In this document: in pieces, positions 48,408 through 59,248 of the stretch
How the letters are laid out: every line of letters starts with the position of its first letter
Numbering within the stretch: the first letter of the stretch is position 1
Assembly (NCBI GenBank): GCA_963921825.1
Contig: OY997591.1
Location: 40,445,825 to 40,509,824, forward strand
Direction of reading: 5' to 3'
Length of the DNA stretch: 64,000 nt
Source of the DNA: Erodium maritimum
Taxonomy: Eukaryota > Streptophyta > Magnoliopsida > Geraniales > Geraniaceae
The notes under the pieces: model-generated
Seen by the model: the letters and a program-made list of their open reading frames with translations, nothing else
Database searches by the model: none
Told to the model about the DNA's origin: nothing
Translations under genes and position numbers: made by a program

Positions 48408-49949
48408 TTGATCTACAACAGATAAAATTCAATCAGTAAACTGAATAAATTTTATGAAGATCAAGCTTAAACACCAACAATCGATTCTAAACCTTTAGAA
48501 TCTGAAACCAAGATCCTTGATTCACTCGATTAAGCTGAACTAATGCTCACCACTTAATCGAGCTATGTAGGCAGGACTCCATCCAATCACATCCAATGTG
48601 ACTCTTGGCTAGGGTATGCACTTATGTACACGGCTTACCCTATCTGTTACCCTAGCTCAACCTCAGGCTGAGAATCGTAGTCGGGTCCACCAATTTTCAA
48701 CTATGGCCCGTCACTATGTAGGTGCTCCGCTAATGCGCACGACACCCACATATGTCGTCCAAACCTACTACCCCGCTTTCCCATGGATGCTCCGCTAATG
48801 CGCACGACACCCATAGGACGGGGAGGTAGTAAGGTGTTGATAATTGGGAGGTATCAGACATGACCCGTTTTTACTTGTCCGGTTGTGTTTAAAACTTTGA
48901 CACATCCTAGATGCGATGAGCACATCAACTACATTCCAAATGCAATGATGCCTCAAATTACATCCAATGTAATTCTTCCTTCGAACCCGTCAACTACATC
49001 CAATGTAATGACGATTCTAAGGGTTCACACACAAGGATTAAAATTCCAATTTTATCTTTGCATGTGAGGTGATATGCTCGGTAAATAAAGTTAAGCATGC
49101 AATTCTAAAACACATAGAATTAATCATGCATAAACTAAACCAAGCATAAAGCGATAAATGTGCACATAATAGCCCCCTAAACTAACTCCCACTAGCTTCT
49201 TGAGCTCCACCGACTCCAAGCCGATGCCAACACCCGAAAAGCCACCAAATGACCTTTTCGCCCTTTCTTCGTCTTGAGTAAAATATTACAATTTAATACA
49301 CGACTCGCAGGTCGGGAATAAATAAATATTACAAACAAGTGGTTCGACGACCACACCTTGAAAGAATAATTACACATTAACTCTAACGGCTCGCAGGCCG
49401 TGAAAAGCGATAAATAATTAAATTGAGCTCGGGGCTATTATGTACACCATGCCAACATCACATCACACATCGTGTTATCAAACAAGCATGTTATCAAACA
49501 TCATGTGATTTTCCGGTTTTAATTAATAGCCAAGTTTCGAAATTTTTTGATGCTCGGTTTATCGAAACCGTTCAAAAATGAAACTTTTGAACATTTGATC
49601 TTCGAGTTCATCATGACGGTTCCAAACTCGTCATAACTAACAAAACGGTTTAGCCTTGGCATATCAACCATCCAATGGTCATGCTTGGCCTAGCTCCGTC
49701 CAACGGAGCCCCGTTCGGTCTCGGTTTCGGCTCCCCGAGAGTCCCGCTCCCGAGACCCGAAAAATCAAACTTTTTTCAAAATTTCCAGATTTGAAATAAT
49801 TTTCAAAAATTCATTTTACATGCATTAAATCCATAAACAATAATTTAAAACATGTTATCAATCAATTTAGCAAAACAACATGCCAAAAACGAAACTTTCA
49901 AGCAAAACCGAAAAATTGAACACCGTCTTGTGAATCCCGGAGGTAGCAC

Positions 49950-49962
49950 GGCTCTGATACCA
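49950..49962 (-). other. Primer-binding site of Copia B
   Basis: TGGTATCAGAGCC on minus, one base inside the 5' LTR, complementary to initiator-Met tRNA. The leader runs from here to about 48408. Confidence 0.9.
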
Positions 49963-49963
49963 C

Positions 49964-51651
49964 TGTTGGGTCTCGAGGTAGGGTTGGAGATGAACCAACT
50001 CGCAGCGGAAAATCAATGAAAACCAAGAGACGATTAAAACCATGAAACAACTAACAAAGAATGGATTCACAAGAGAAAAATTCAGCACTAGTTCTTACCA
50101 AAACAAGAACACCGGTTAACGAATGATTGGCTTGAGTCTCCAAAACGCCTACGTATCCACATGGGAATCAAATCCACGTAGTTCTTCTCTTTGAGGACTC
50201 AAGAACACAAACATGGAGGTGGAAACTAGCCAAACCCGAAATGGCCATGGAAGAGGGAGAGAAAATGTGTTTCCTATTCTTGTCTTGTGTTTGTTATGTT
50301 GAAAAAAGATGACTTAAACATAACAAAACCCATACTTGTCCAACTAAAGGCATGGGACAAGTATGGTGTCAAGTAAGGTGTAAATAGGACAAAGTATGGC
50401 AAGACAAGATTGGGTTAGGTGGTGAATCACCAACACCTTAGTCCTTGTCTTTCTTACTTAGTACTAATTAATCAAGACTTGATTAATTAGTTCCATGGGC
50501 CTTGGTTGCATGGGTCTTTCATGGGCATCTTGGAACATGGCCCGTTGCCATTTCCAACGAGGTCCCGTGATTCGCTCATCGCCTCCATGCCTTCCATACC
50601 GGAAATGTCCAACATTATCCGACGCGATCAATCCCAAGACTCCAAGCCTTGTCTCGATCCGTAAAGTCCTATTCACTTACGGGCGCATGACCCAAAACCT
50701 AGTTTTGGTCATGTCCCGAGACAACTCCCTTTTGCCCATTCTCCATAAATGTGTCAATGAGTTTCATCCTCCGGTGTGACCCTTAGGTTTATGCATGTCA
50801 ATAGATCAACGTAAAATCCCATTTTACTTGATCCTATTTAAGTGGCAACTAACGAGACTTTAGTATTGCTTGACACTACATAACGAATCGACCCTGTCGA
50901 TTCTAACCTTTCCGTCGTCCCTGTCATTATCCTTTTATCTCCGATATCCTGATTGAGATAAGGCATAGAGCCGTCATCCTTATTATTCTCAATCACCGTT
51001 CCTTGATATGTGAGATGACTGAAGATATGATACCCAGTATCATGTGCATGGCCATGCTATTCTTTCAGTCACTCTCGATCAAGCGGCCGAGAACCGATAT
51101 CTTTCCCATACCTCAGTATGAGGGATAAATCCCTTAGCCGCCTTTCGTGTCACTCATGTAGCCCGTCCCCAAGCCAATCCTGGCCGTTATGGAAGCCCTG
51201 TTACGGACAACGTTAGGCTCAGGTCAAACTCAGTTGTTGACTACATAGTGATCACAAAGACTCCTTGGTCTAAGGATACATGACAAGCTACAACACTGAA
51301 TATGTTCATGACTTAATCTATGGCACATATTCAGGGCGGGTCGTCCAATATCATGTCCCACATGATATCTATGATCAGACTCCGGAATCCCATTCCAATG
51401 ACTAACAGAACGTAAGCCATAAAGAGCCATCTTTCATACTAGTCGCTTCTAGTGAAGCTTTGTTGACTAGGGACCCATCGAGTGTGATCTATCTCGATCT
51501 ATGGTTCTATTCGCATGGTGGGCATAGATCAGAGCACACATCGATATATTACTCCAACACATAAGTAATATAAAGCCGCTTTAATTTTATTGCTAACGAT
51601 GATATATACATTTGGACATTTAGGATTGAACTACGGGCACTAAGACTAACA
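49964..51651 (-). repeat. 5' LTR of Copia B (1,688 bp)
   Basis: Same length as 43188-44875 and apparently identical to it. Flanked on the right by GCAAC. Confidence 0.93.
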
Positions 51652-51762
51652 GCAACACCAACCAAGATCACAAAGGATCGCACTCCAAGCAAGATCACAA
51701 AGGATCGCATTCCTGTCAGCTGCTCAGTACTAAAAATGCTCACAACCTACCTCGACCTCTGT

Positions 51763-52815
51763 CCACTCAATGGCATACTCAAGCCCTCAAAAGACCCAAT
51801 ACACCGCGGGCTAACCCGCCTCCGCCGCGGTTGAAACGCACCAGTCCACCCTTCGGACTCACCTCCAGGGATACATGGTCACTGATTGTTGACTCGAGAG
51901 GTCGGCGCCGTCTGTCAGCATAGTTCCTACTGACTCTGCGCGGTCTTCAACCGCTCACGCTTCGGCACGACCGACTCAGCTGTCTCTCGGTCCAGTTCTA
52001 GACCCAGTAAACTCTTATCCCTCACTTCTGCCCAGCACATGGGCGATCGACCCGGCCTACCATACAACGCTTCGAACGGTGCCATCATGATACTGACCTG
52101 AAAGCTTTTGTTGTAGGCGAACTCGGTTAACCGTTCACGAAACCCATCGTGACGTGCCCCCATTTCCACTGTGCAACCCGCAGTGGCTGCAATAATCCAG
52201 TCGGACGCTGTTGTTCAGCTCTCACCTGCCGACGAGTGAGGCATCGCGATACTAACTCCGCGACCGCTCTCCGCATCCCGCTCCACTAGACATGACACCT
52301 GATGTCACGCTCCTCTTAGTGCTACCCACGTGCACTATCAGACGCGAATGCTGCGACTCTCGCAGCTCGTCGCCAATAACAGTCGGTACTGGCTCGGCAC
52401 TTCGCCAACCAATTCGTTCCAAAGATTATGTTTAAAGGTCGTCATTTCGTAAGTATCCTTCCCACGGATATACGCTCAAACTCAGTCGCTGCCGATCCTC
52501 ACGGATCCTCGTAGTCTCTCTAAGACCTCGCTCCACTGTCATCGTCGTGCCTACCAACTCCGAACATACCCGATCCTCGGGGTGAGGACTCGATCCAGCA
52601 TCAGGGCTCTTGAGCCCTCTCTCGAACCTCCTGTATCGGTTCGCTTCTCCAACTCCGCAGGCACGACAGACCCTAATCAACACCACCCCACCACTAACCG
52701 GCGTGTCCAGACGCATGGGTGGACTCAACGGCTCTAAACTCAGCCTCAACCGCTCAGCACAACTCGACGAACAAACGAGTGTGACATCCCGGTATCCAAC
52801 AAAACTGACGCCCAA
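51763..52815 (-). pseudogene. Gypsy protease and integrase parts in G2
   Basis: Near 51927-52169 an integrase C-terminal stretch is clear: FAYNKSFQVSIMMAPFEALY and GRPGRSPMCW. Near 52620-52810 a retropepsin-like stretch can be recognised (LLDTGMSHSFV; then MRLDTPVSGG and VCRAC). Reverse transcriptase is not seen. A heavily reduced fossil. Confidence 0.75.
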
Positions 52816-54343
52816 GTCGGAGACCGAACACCCACTCCATTAGTCACTCCGGTAGGGTCTAGTGCAACCCTCACACGGTCCTCTAGGAATTTACTTATAA
52901 CTTTCCGCAACCAAACCAGTGTTCGCTACTCGTCCCTTGCGGGAAAAGTAGTAAAGGGGATGAGCGTTATGCTCACCTCCACGGACACCCGTTCGATTAT
53001 GGCATACTAGTAACGCACTTAAGACTTGCCGATCTAACCAGGGCAACCACTACCTCAAAACCTGATGTCAAACGTCACACTGCTCACGCTATCAACACCT
53101 CAAGTACTCGCTCACGTAAGATAAACCTCGACACGGGAAACACGTCCTCAATTCAGTAAATCACTATTGCTCTCAACCTCAATACTCCAATAACCCGATC
53201 ACATAAGGAAACCTCAAATAGCCCACTCACGTGAAGGAAACCTCAACCCACACGTTCACGCGAGGGAAACCTCGAACACCCATTCACCTAGGGAAACCTA
53301 GTTCGCATGGCGCCGCAGCGCATCAACCTTAACCCCTCTCTGCGGTGAGACTCTCACCTCGAGGCGCTGTATCACTACCGTGAGTTATCGATGAGTCTCG
53401 AACCCAAGACCTCATCCTTTAACCCCGAGATTACGACCTCTACAACCAACAGAAACCTGAACACAACCACGCGAAACCAACACTCAAGCAGCACAACAAG
53501 ACGGTGGAACAGATAGGGATCACGGATCCGTGACAGACCCCGTCACGGTTGGGGTCACGGAGCCGTGACGAAGGCCTAAAATTCGCCAAATCGTTCTGGT
53601 CCGTCACGGATCCGTGACAGGATCCGTGACGCTCGCGAAGACCTGTTTTCCAAATCCGCTTCAACTCGAGCCTTACCCCGTTTTAACCCTAAAATAGCCT
53701 CAAACGACACATACCCTTGACCACCAATTCGACAACACACGCACCACGACTCACATACAAAATCAAATCACTCAACGTCAACTACAAGCCGACACGGCCA
53801 AACAACAACACGACAACACTCGCCCACCGGGCCAACCAAAGTCATACACGTCCACAAGGCCAACCAAAGTCACACACGCCCACAGGGCTAACCAAAATCA
53901 CACACGCCCACAGGGCCAACCAAAATCAAAACACGCCCACCGGGCCAATCAAAATCAAACACGCCCACCGGGCCAATCAATTTTAAGACCTTCTCATTTT
54001 TCATTTTAAAACCTCATACTTGACATCACGTAGTTACAACCCGGTCCAGGCGTCTCCGAACTACGTTGTACCGACTTGATATCAGCACCGTCACGTTCGA
54101 CTACAGGAGCTCCTGCGTCGAGTCGCGACAGCTTAAAAACGTTTCACATAGCAACAAACAATCAGCACCCCAACAATCACACACTGCACATACACACAAT
54201 CACAAACCGGACTCAAACCACTACGGGTCTACACTCGGTTCCGACTTGCGTACCCAACGCACGACGGGACTTAACTGACTCGAGTCTCCCCACCTAATTG
54301 ACGTACAGTCCGAGGTGTGAAACCTCGAGCTCTTATACCAAGC
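52816..54343 (-). other. LTR-like and leader DNA of G2
   Basis: Non-coding. It resembles the Gypsy LTR end (GAGCGTTATGCTCACCTCCACGG near 52965) and carries two TGACG palindromes (GTCACGGATCCGTGAC at about 53602-53619, variants at about 53517-53570). It also has a GGAAACCTC-type series (53150-53310) and a six-copy ~30-bp array of ACACGCCCACAGGGCCAACC units (about 53818-53985). It may hold part of a related LTR next to the true leader. Confidence 0.5.
54329..54340 (-). other. Primer-binding site of G2
   Basis: TGGTATAAGAGC on minus, three bases after the LTR end. One mismatch to the initiator-Met tRNA site used by the Copia family. Confidence 0.7.
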
Positions 54344-57300
54344 TGTCACGCCCCAATTTCAGTAAACCGAACTCAAGACGTGAACTTTTAAAACAATAAA
54401 ACATTTTGAAACCTTTCACATTAAACCACTTTAAAAACACCATTTGTTCAACAAATAATATTTACAACTTAAAATACGTCCCAACAAGTGGACAAAAGTA
54501 TGGTATCCGTCGCTAGACTCAAAATAAACCCAGAATCCCGCTCCAAGCTCTTCAAGCTTCAGAAGCTCACCTAGTCCAACCTGCGACCGGTACCTGCAGG
54601 AAAAGCAGCTAGGGGTGAGCGTTCGCTCACCACCACGGATAACAGACTGACTACGGCATAATTAGCAGACAATGCCGGTAACACCAACAACCAACTCAAC
54701 ACCGGGGATCACTATCCCCAAACTCAAGTAACTCAACTAACACACCACCTGTTACTTTCCTCAACAGACTCAACACTCGGACTCGTGATGTAGACCCGAC
54801 ACAACGATTGACGACCTCCTCCAAAGACACGACGGATAAATATGCAACACCAACCAAGATCACAAAGGATCGCACTCCAAGCAAGATCACAAAGGATCGC
54901 ATTCCTGTCAGCTGCTCAGTACAAAAATTGCTCACAACCTACCGAGACTCAAACACGGATCAGGCTAGCCAAAGAATGCTCACAACCCACCGAGACTCGA
55001 ACACTGATCAGGCTAGCCAAAGAATGCTCACAACCTGCCGAGACTCAAACTTGGTCAGGCCAGCCAAAGAATGCTCGTAACCTACCGGGACTCGAACATG
55101 GTCAGGCAAGCCAAAGAATGCTCGTAACCTAACGGGACTCGAACTTGGTCAGGCCAGCCAAAGAATGCTCGTAACCTACCGGGACTCGAACTTGGTCAGG
55201 CCAGCCAAAGAATGCTCGTAACATACCGAGATTCGCAATCACAATCACAAGCAAGGTTCAACACAGTGTCAAGAACAGTTCAACACTCCACCGCACTCAT
55301 GGCCACTCAAGACTCCAACGGTAAAACACGGACTCAGCAACCCCACAGGCACTCACGACCTCCCAAGATACACCAACAGTAACTCACAGGCTCAACAACC
55401 CCACGAGAACTCACGGCCACTCAAAACCACCAACAGTCACTCACGGGCTCAACAACCCCACGGGCACTCACGACCTCTCAAGACACACGAATAGTAAGTC
55501 ACGGGCTCAACAACCCCACAGGCACTCACGACCTCCCAAGACACACAAACAGTAACTCACAGGCTCTACAACCCCACAGGCACTCACGGCCTCCCAAGAC
55601 ACACTGACAATAAAGACACGGGTTCAACAACCCCACGAGCACTCATGGCCTCTCAAGACACACCAACAGTAAAGACACGGGTTCAACAACCCCACGGGCA
55701 CTCATGGCCTCTCAAGACACACCAACAGTAAAGACACGGGTTCAACAACCCCACAGGCACTCATGGCCTCTCAAGACACACCAACAGTAAAGACACGGGT
55801 TCAACAACCCCACATGCACTCACGACCTCCCAAGACACCAACAGTAAAACATGGGCTCTCATGGCCACCCAAGACACAACAGTAACACGGGCTCTCATGG
55901 CCACCCAAGACACAACAGTAACACGGGCTCTCAAGGCCACCCAAGACACAATAGTAACACGGGCTCTCACGGCCACCCAAGACACAACAGTAACACGGGC
56001 TCTCATGGCCACCCAAGACACAACAGTAAAACACGGGCTCTCATGGCCACCCAAGACACAACAGTAACACGGGCTCTCATGGCCACCCAAGACACAACAG
56101 TAACACGGGCTCTCACGGCCACCCAAGACACAACAGTAACACGGGCTCTCATGGCCACCCAAGACACGATTTACACAAACAACCTCTTGGCATAACCAAT
56201 GCCTCCAACAGCTCTAATATCAACAGTTTCACAATCAACCTCCGGGCATGGTCATATGCCTCCAATACTCCTAATCTCGATAAGTTCGCAATCAACCTCC
56301 GGGCATGGTCATATGCCTCCAGTAATTCTAAGATCGATAAGTTCTCTGCTCCTACGACACTACTAAGTGTCACATGCAATTCTAATGTTCGATACATTCC
56401 TGAATCATACGACACTACCCGGTATCGCCTACCTTTCTAATATTCGATAAACCTACTTAACCCACGACACCCTAGTGTCACATGCATTTCTACTGTTAAC
56501 TTTCCCTAGTCAGGGCCGAGATCCGGATACTTTTCCCTACCTCGTGCGTGTTCTCCAAAAGCCAACCAACGAGCTCCGGTGTGATCTCAGTCACTCACCC
56601 AACTTTCCCTTGCCTCGATCCGCGACACGATCTAAAAGAACGCAATTTTAAACGCTTTTAAGCTTGCAGGCATAATGCTGAATTTTAATAAACCTGACGC
56701 CCAAAGGTAACCCCGACAATGTCGATCACTCCCATACTCGCCAATTACTCGACATTGTCGATATTGGACCCGTAAAGGCCCGATTCGCCCGACATGGTGA
56801 ATCTGCCCGGGTTTTGGAAATGCCCTTCCGGGGCTCCAAAAATTCCCGTTTTCATTTCTACGGTCTTAGAATAATTCAAGGGTCCCTAGGCTCTTGACGG
56901 AATCGAATTCCGACTTCCGAGTCAATTAAATAACGTTTAAAGTTTCTAAACCCGATAATTACAACTTTCGCATTTTAATTCCAAATTTCGATCCGGTTGT
57001 GGATAAATGACCTAGGGAACGTTCTAAACCACCCGAACACGAAAACCCGTGACCCGAGCACATGGGCCCCACACGGACACAATGGAAAAATTCCCTTTTT
57101 GCCCCAAAACGTTCCTAACAAACCCCAAACCTCAACCATTCAATCTTTAAACCAATTCTAACCAAAACCCAACCATAATCAAACCGTTTAAACTTAAACC
57201 CTAAATTTCAAACGTACAAAAACCAAAATTGGTTAGGTGCTCACCGTAGAGAATGACGGTGTGAGCTTGAATCTTCTATCCTTGAGACGATCCAACGGCT

Positions 57301-57974
57301 TGACGAACGAGAAACGTCACAACTTCCCAAGCCTCTTCTCTTTTTCTCTCCTTCTTCTAACTCCTTTCTCTCTCTAAAATATCTCTCTTTTTTCCTCTTT
57401 TGAAATGCTTGGCCGAGACTACACTTAAGCAATTCCCTTTTGTTTTGTTTTTAAAACAACAACTAATATTTAAATACAAAACTAACACTTCAAGTCTCAT
57501 CTTTGTTTTGTTCAAGAAACCTAACACGACCACATAATGGACATGTGGAAAGTGGGTCCCACACCTTTTGGAAAATATCTTCTAGATATTTTCCAATCAG
57601 ATTCGCGAAATTCGAACGTTTCGGGCCCCGAACGGGCACTTTTTCCAAGAAATTACGAAACTTCACGGGCAACAAGGAAACGGCTCAACTAAGACCGCTG
57701 CGATGACGGCTAAGCTTTTTGGATCCAAAACGGTCCTCGAATGGACCAAAACGTCGCTCGGTTGAGTTTTCCAACGAAAAGTCAACTTTTCCAAATTGAT
57801 CAGAAAGTTGCCTTGAGTTCCCCGGAACTTACTTTAGTCGATAACGGAGTCAACTTACGTCCGATATGACCCCTCGGAGTCAAATTTAGGTTTAAAATAA
57901 GTGTCTGCTGAATTTTTTTAAATTTTCTTGTTTTTCGCAGGTTTGACTGGCGTTGACCGGGAGTGGTTATTACA
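54344..57974 (-). repeat. 5' LTR of G2 (3,631 bp)
   Basis: TGTCACGCCCC ... GTGGTTATTACA on plus, followed by ATGAC. Unusually long for a plant LTR, partly because of its tandem arrays. Confidence 0.9.
54930..56440 (-). repeat. Tandem arrays in the G2 LTR
   Basis: Three main arrays: six units of 47-48 bp with GAACTTGGTCAGGCCAGCC (54930-55213); about nine units of ~58 bp with CAACCCCACGGGCACTCACG (55290-55848); nine units of 36 bp with ACACGGGCTCTCATGGCCAC (about 55849-56166). CTCCGGGCATGGTCATATGC units follow to about 56440. The 36-bp unit is a multiple of three, which makes false long reading frames in several frames. Confidence 0.85.
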
Positions 57975-57979
57975 ATGAC

Positions 57980-59248
57980 CATTGGATGGTTGATATGCCA
58001 AGGATAAACCGTTTTGTTAGTTTTGACGAGTTTGGAACCGTCATGACGAACTTGAAGATCAAATGTTCAAAAGTTACATTTTTGAACGGTTTCGATAAAC
58101 CGAGCATCAAAAAGTTTCAAAACTTGGCGATTAAATAAAACCAGAAAATCACATGATGTTTGATAACATGATTGTTTGATAACACGATGTGTGATGTGAT
58201 GTTGGCATGATGTACATAATAGCCCCGAGCTCGATTTAATTATCTATCGCTTTTCATGGTCTGCGAGCCGTTAGAGTTAGCGTGTAATTATTCTTTCAAG
58301 GTGTGGTTGTCGAACCACTTGTTTGTAATATTTATTTATTCCCAACCTGCGAGTCGTGTATTAAATTGTAATATTTTTCTCAAGACGAAGAAAGGGCGAT
58401 AAGGTCATTTGGTGGCTTTTCGGGTGTCGAAATCGGCTTGGAGTCGACGGAGCTCAAGAAGCTAGTGGGAGTTAGTTTAGGGGGCTATTATGTGCACATT
58501 TATCACTTTATGCTTGGTTTAGTTTATGCATGAATAATTCTATGTGTTTTAGAATTGCATGCTTAACTTTATTTACCGAGCATATCACCTCACATGCAAA
58601 GATAAAATTGGAATTTTAATCCTGTTTGTGAGCCCTTAGAACCGTCATTACATTGGATGTAGTTGATGGGTTCGAAGGAAGAATTACATTGGATGTAATT
58701 TGAGGCATCATTGCACTTGGAATGTAGTTGATGTGCTCATCGCATCTAGGATGTGCCAAAGTTTTAAACACAACAGGACAAGTAAAAACGGGTCATGTCC
58801 GATACCTCCCAATTATCAACACCTTACTACCTCCCCATCATATGGGTGTCGTGCGCATTAGCGGAGCATCCATGGGAAAGCGGGGTAGTAGGTTTGGACG
58901 ACATATGTGGGTGTCGTGCGCATTAGCGGAGCACCTACATAGTGACAGGCCATAGTTGAAAATTTGTGGACCCGACTACGATTCTCAGCCTGAGGTTGAG
59001 CTAGGGTAACAGATAGGGTAAGCCGTGTACATAAGTACATACCCTATCCAAGAGTCACATTGGATGTGATTGGATGGAGTCCTACCTACATAGCTTGATT
59101 AAGTGGTAAGCATTAGTTTAGCTTAATCGAGTGAATCAAGGATCTTTGTTTCATATTCTAAAGGTTTAGAATCGATTGTTGGTGTTTAAGCTTGATCTTC
59201 ATAAAATTTATTCAGTTTACTGATTGAATTTTATCTGTTGTAGATCAA
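57980..59248 (+). other. Copia C leader, second part
   Basis: Continues the leader begun at 42398. It has the same repeats as the Copia A leader (GGGTGTCGTGCGCATTAGCGG twice, near 58844 and 58910). Confidence 0.75.

Larger units (their letters stand above)
43188..51651 (-). mobile_element. Copia B: young Copia-type LTR element, structurally complete ends
   Basis: 8,464 bp, flanked by the perfect target duplication GCAAC (43183-43187 and 51652-51656). The empty site survives in the other G2 LTR (GCAACACCAACCAAG at about 54843). The LTRs 43188-44875 and 49964-51651 are both 1,688 bp and I saw no difference in the stretches I compared. Primer site, leader, polypurine tract, gag, integrase, RT and RNase H stretches are all recognisable. 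The coding region is nonetheless broken in roughly half a dozen places, so it is young but not self-sufficient. Confidence 0.93.
42684..57974 (-). mobile_element. G2: Gypsy-type LTR element fossil, holding Copia B
   Basis: Target duplication ATGAC at 42679-42683 and 57975-57979. Its removal joins the Copia C leader (GGCCAAGC / ATGAC / CATTGGATGG), matching the uninterrupted leader near 34457 in Copia A. Parts on minus: 5' LTR (57974-54344), primer site (54340-54329), LTR-like and leader DNA, protease and integrase stretches (52815-51763), and a 3' LTR portion (51762-51652 and 43187-42684). The two LTRs differ at only a few of ~500 compared positions, so insertion is fairly recent. Broken, with gag and most of pol absent. 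Confidence 0.88.

Noticed and set aside
52780-52800. TGTGACATCCCGG as an LTR terminus
   Set aside because: On minus this stretch reads as the DTG-type protease region (LLDTGMSHSFV), followed downstream by further protease-like residues, so coding is the better explanation.
55761-56195. Long overlapping reading frames on both strands with HPRHNSNTGSHG-type or LGGHESPCYCCV-type repeats
   Set aside because: They are products of the 36-bp array, whose period is a multiple of three. Several frames are open at once, with no start context and no family match.
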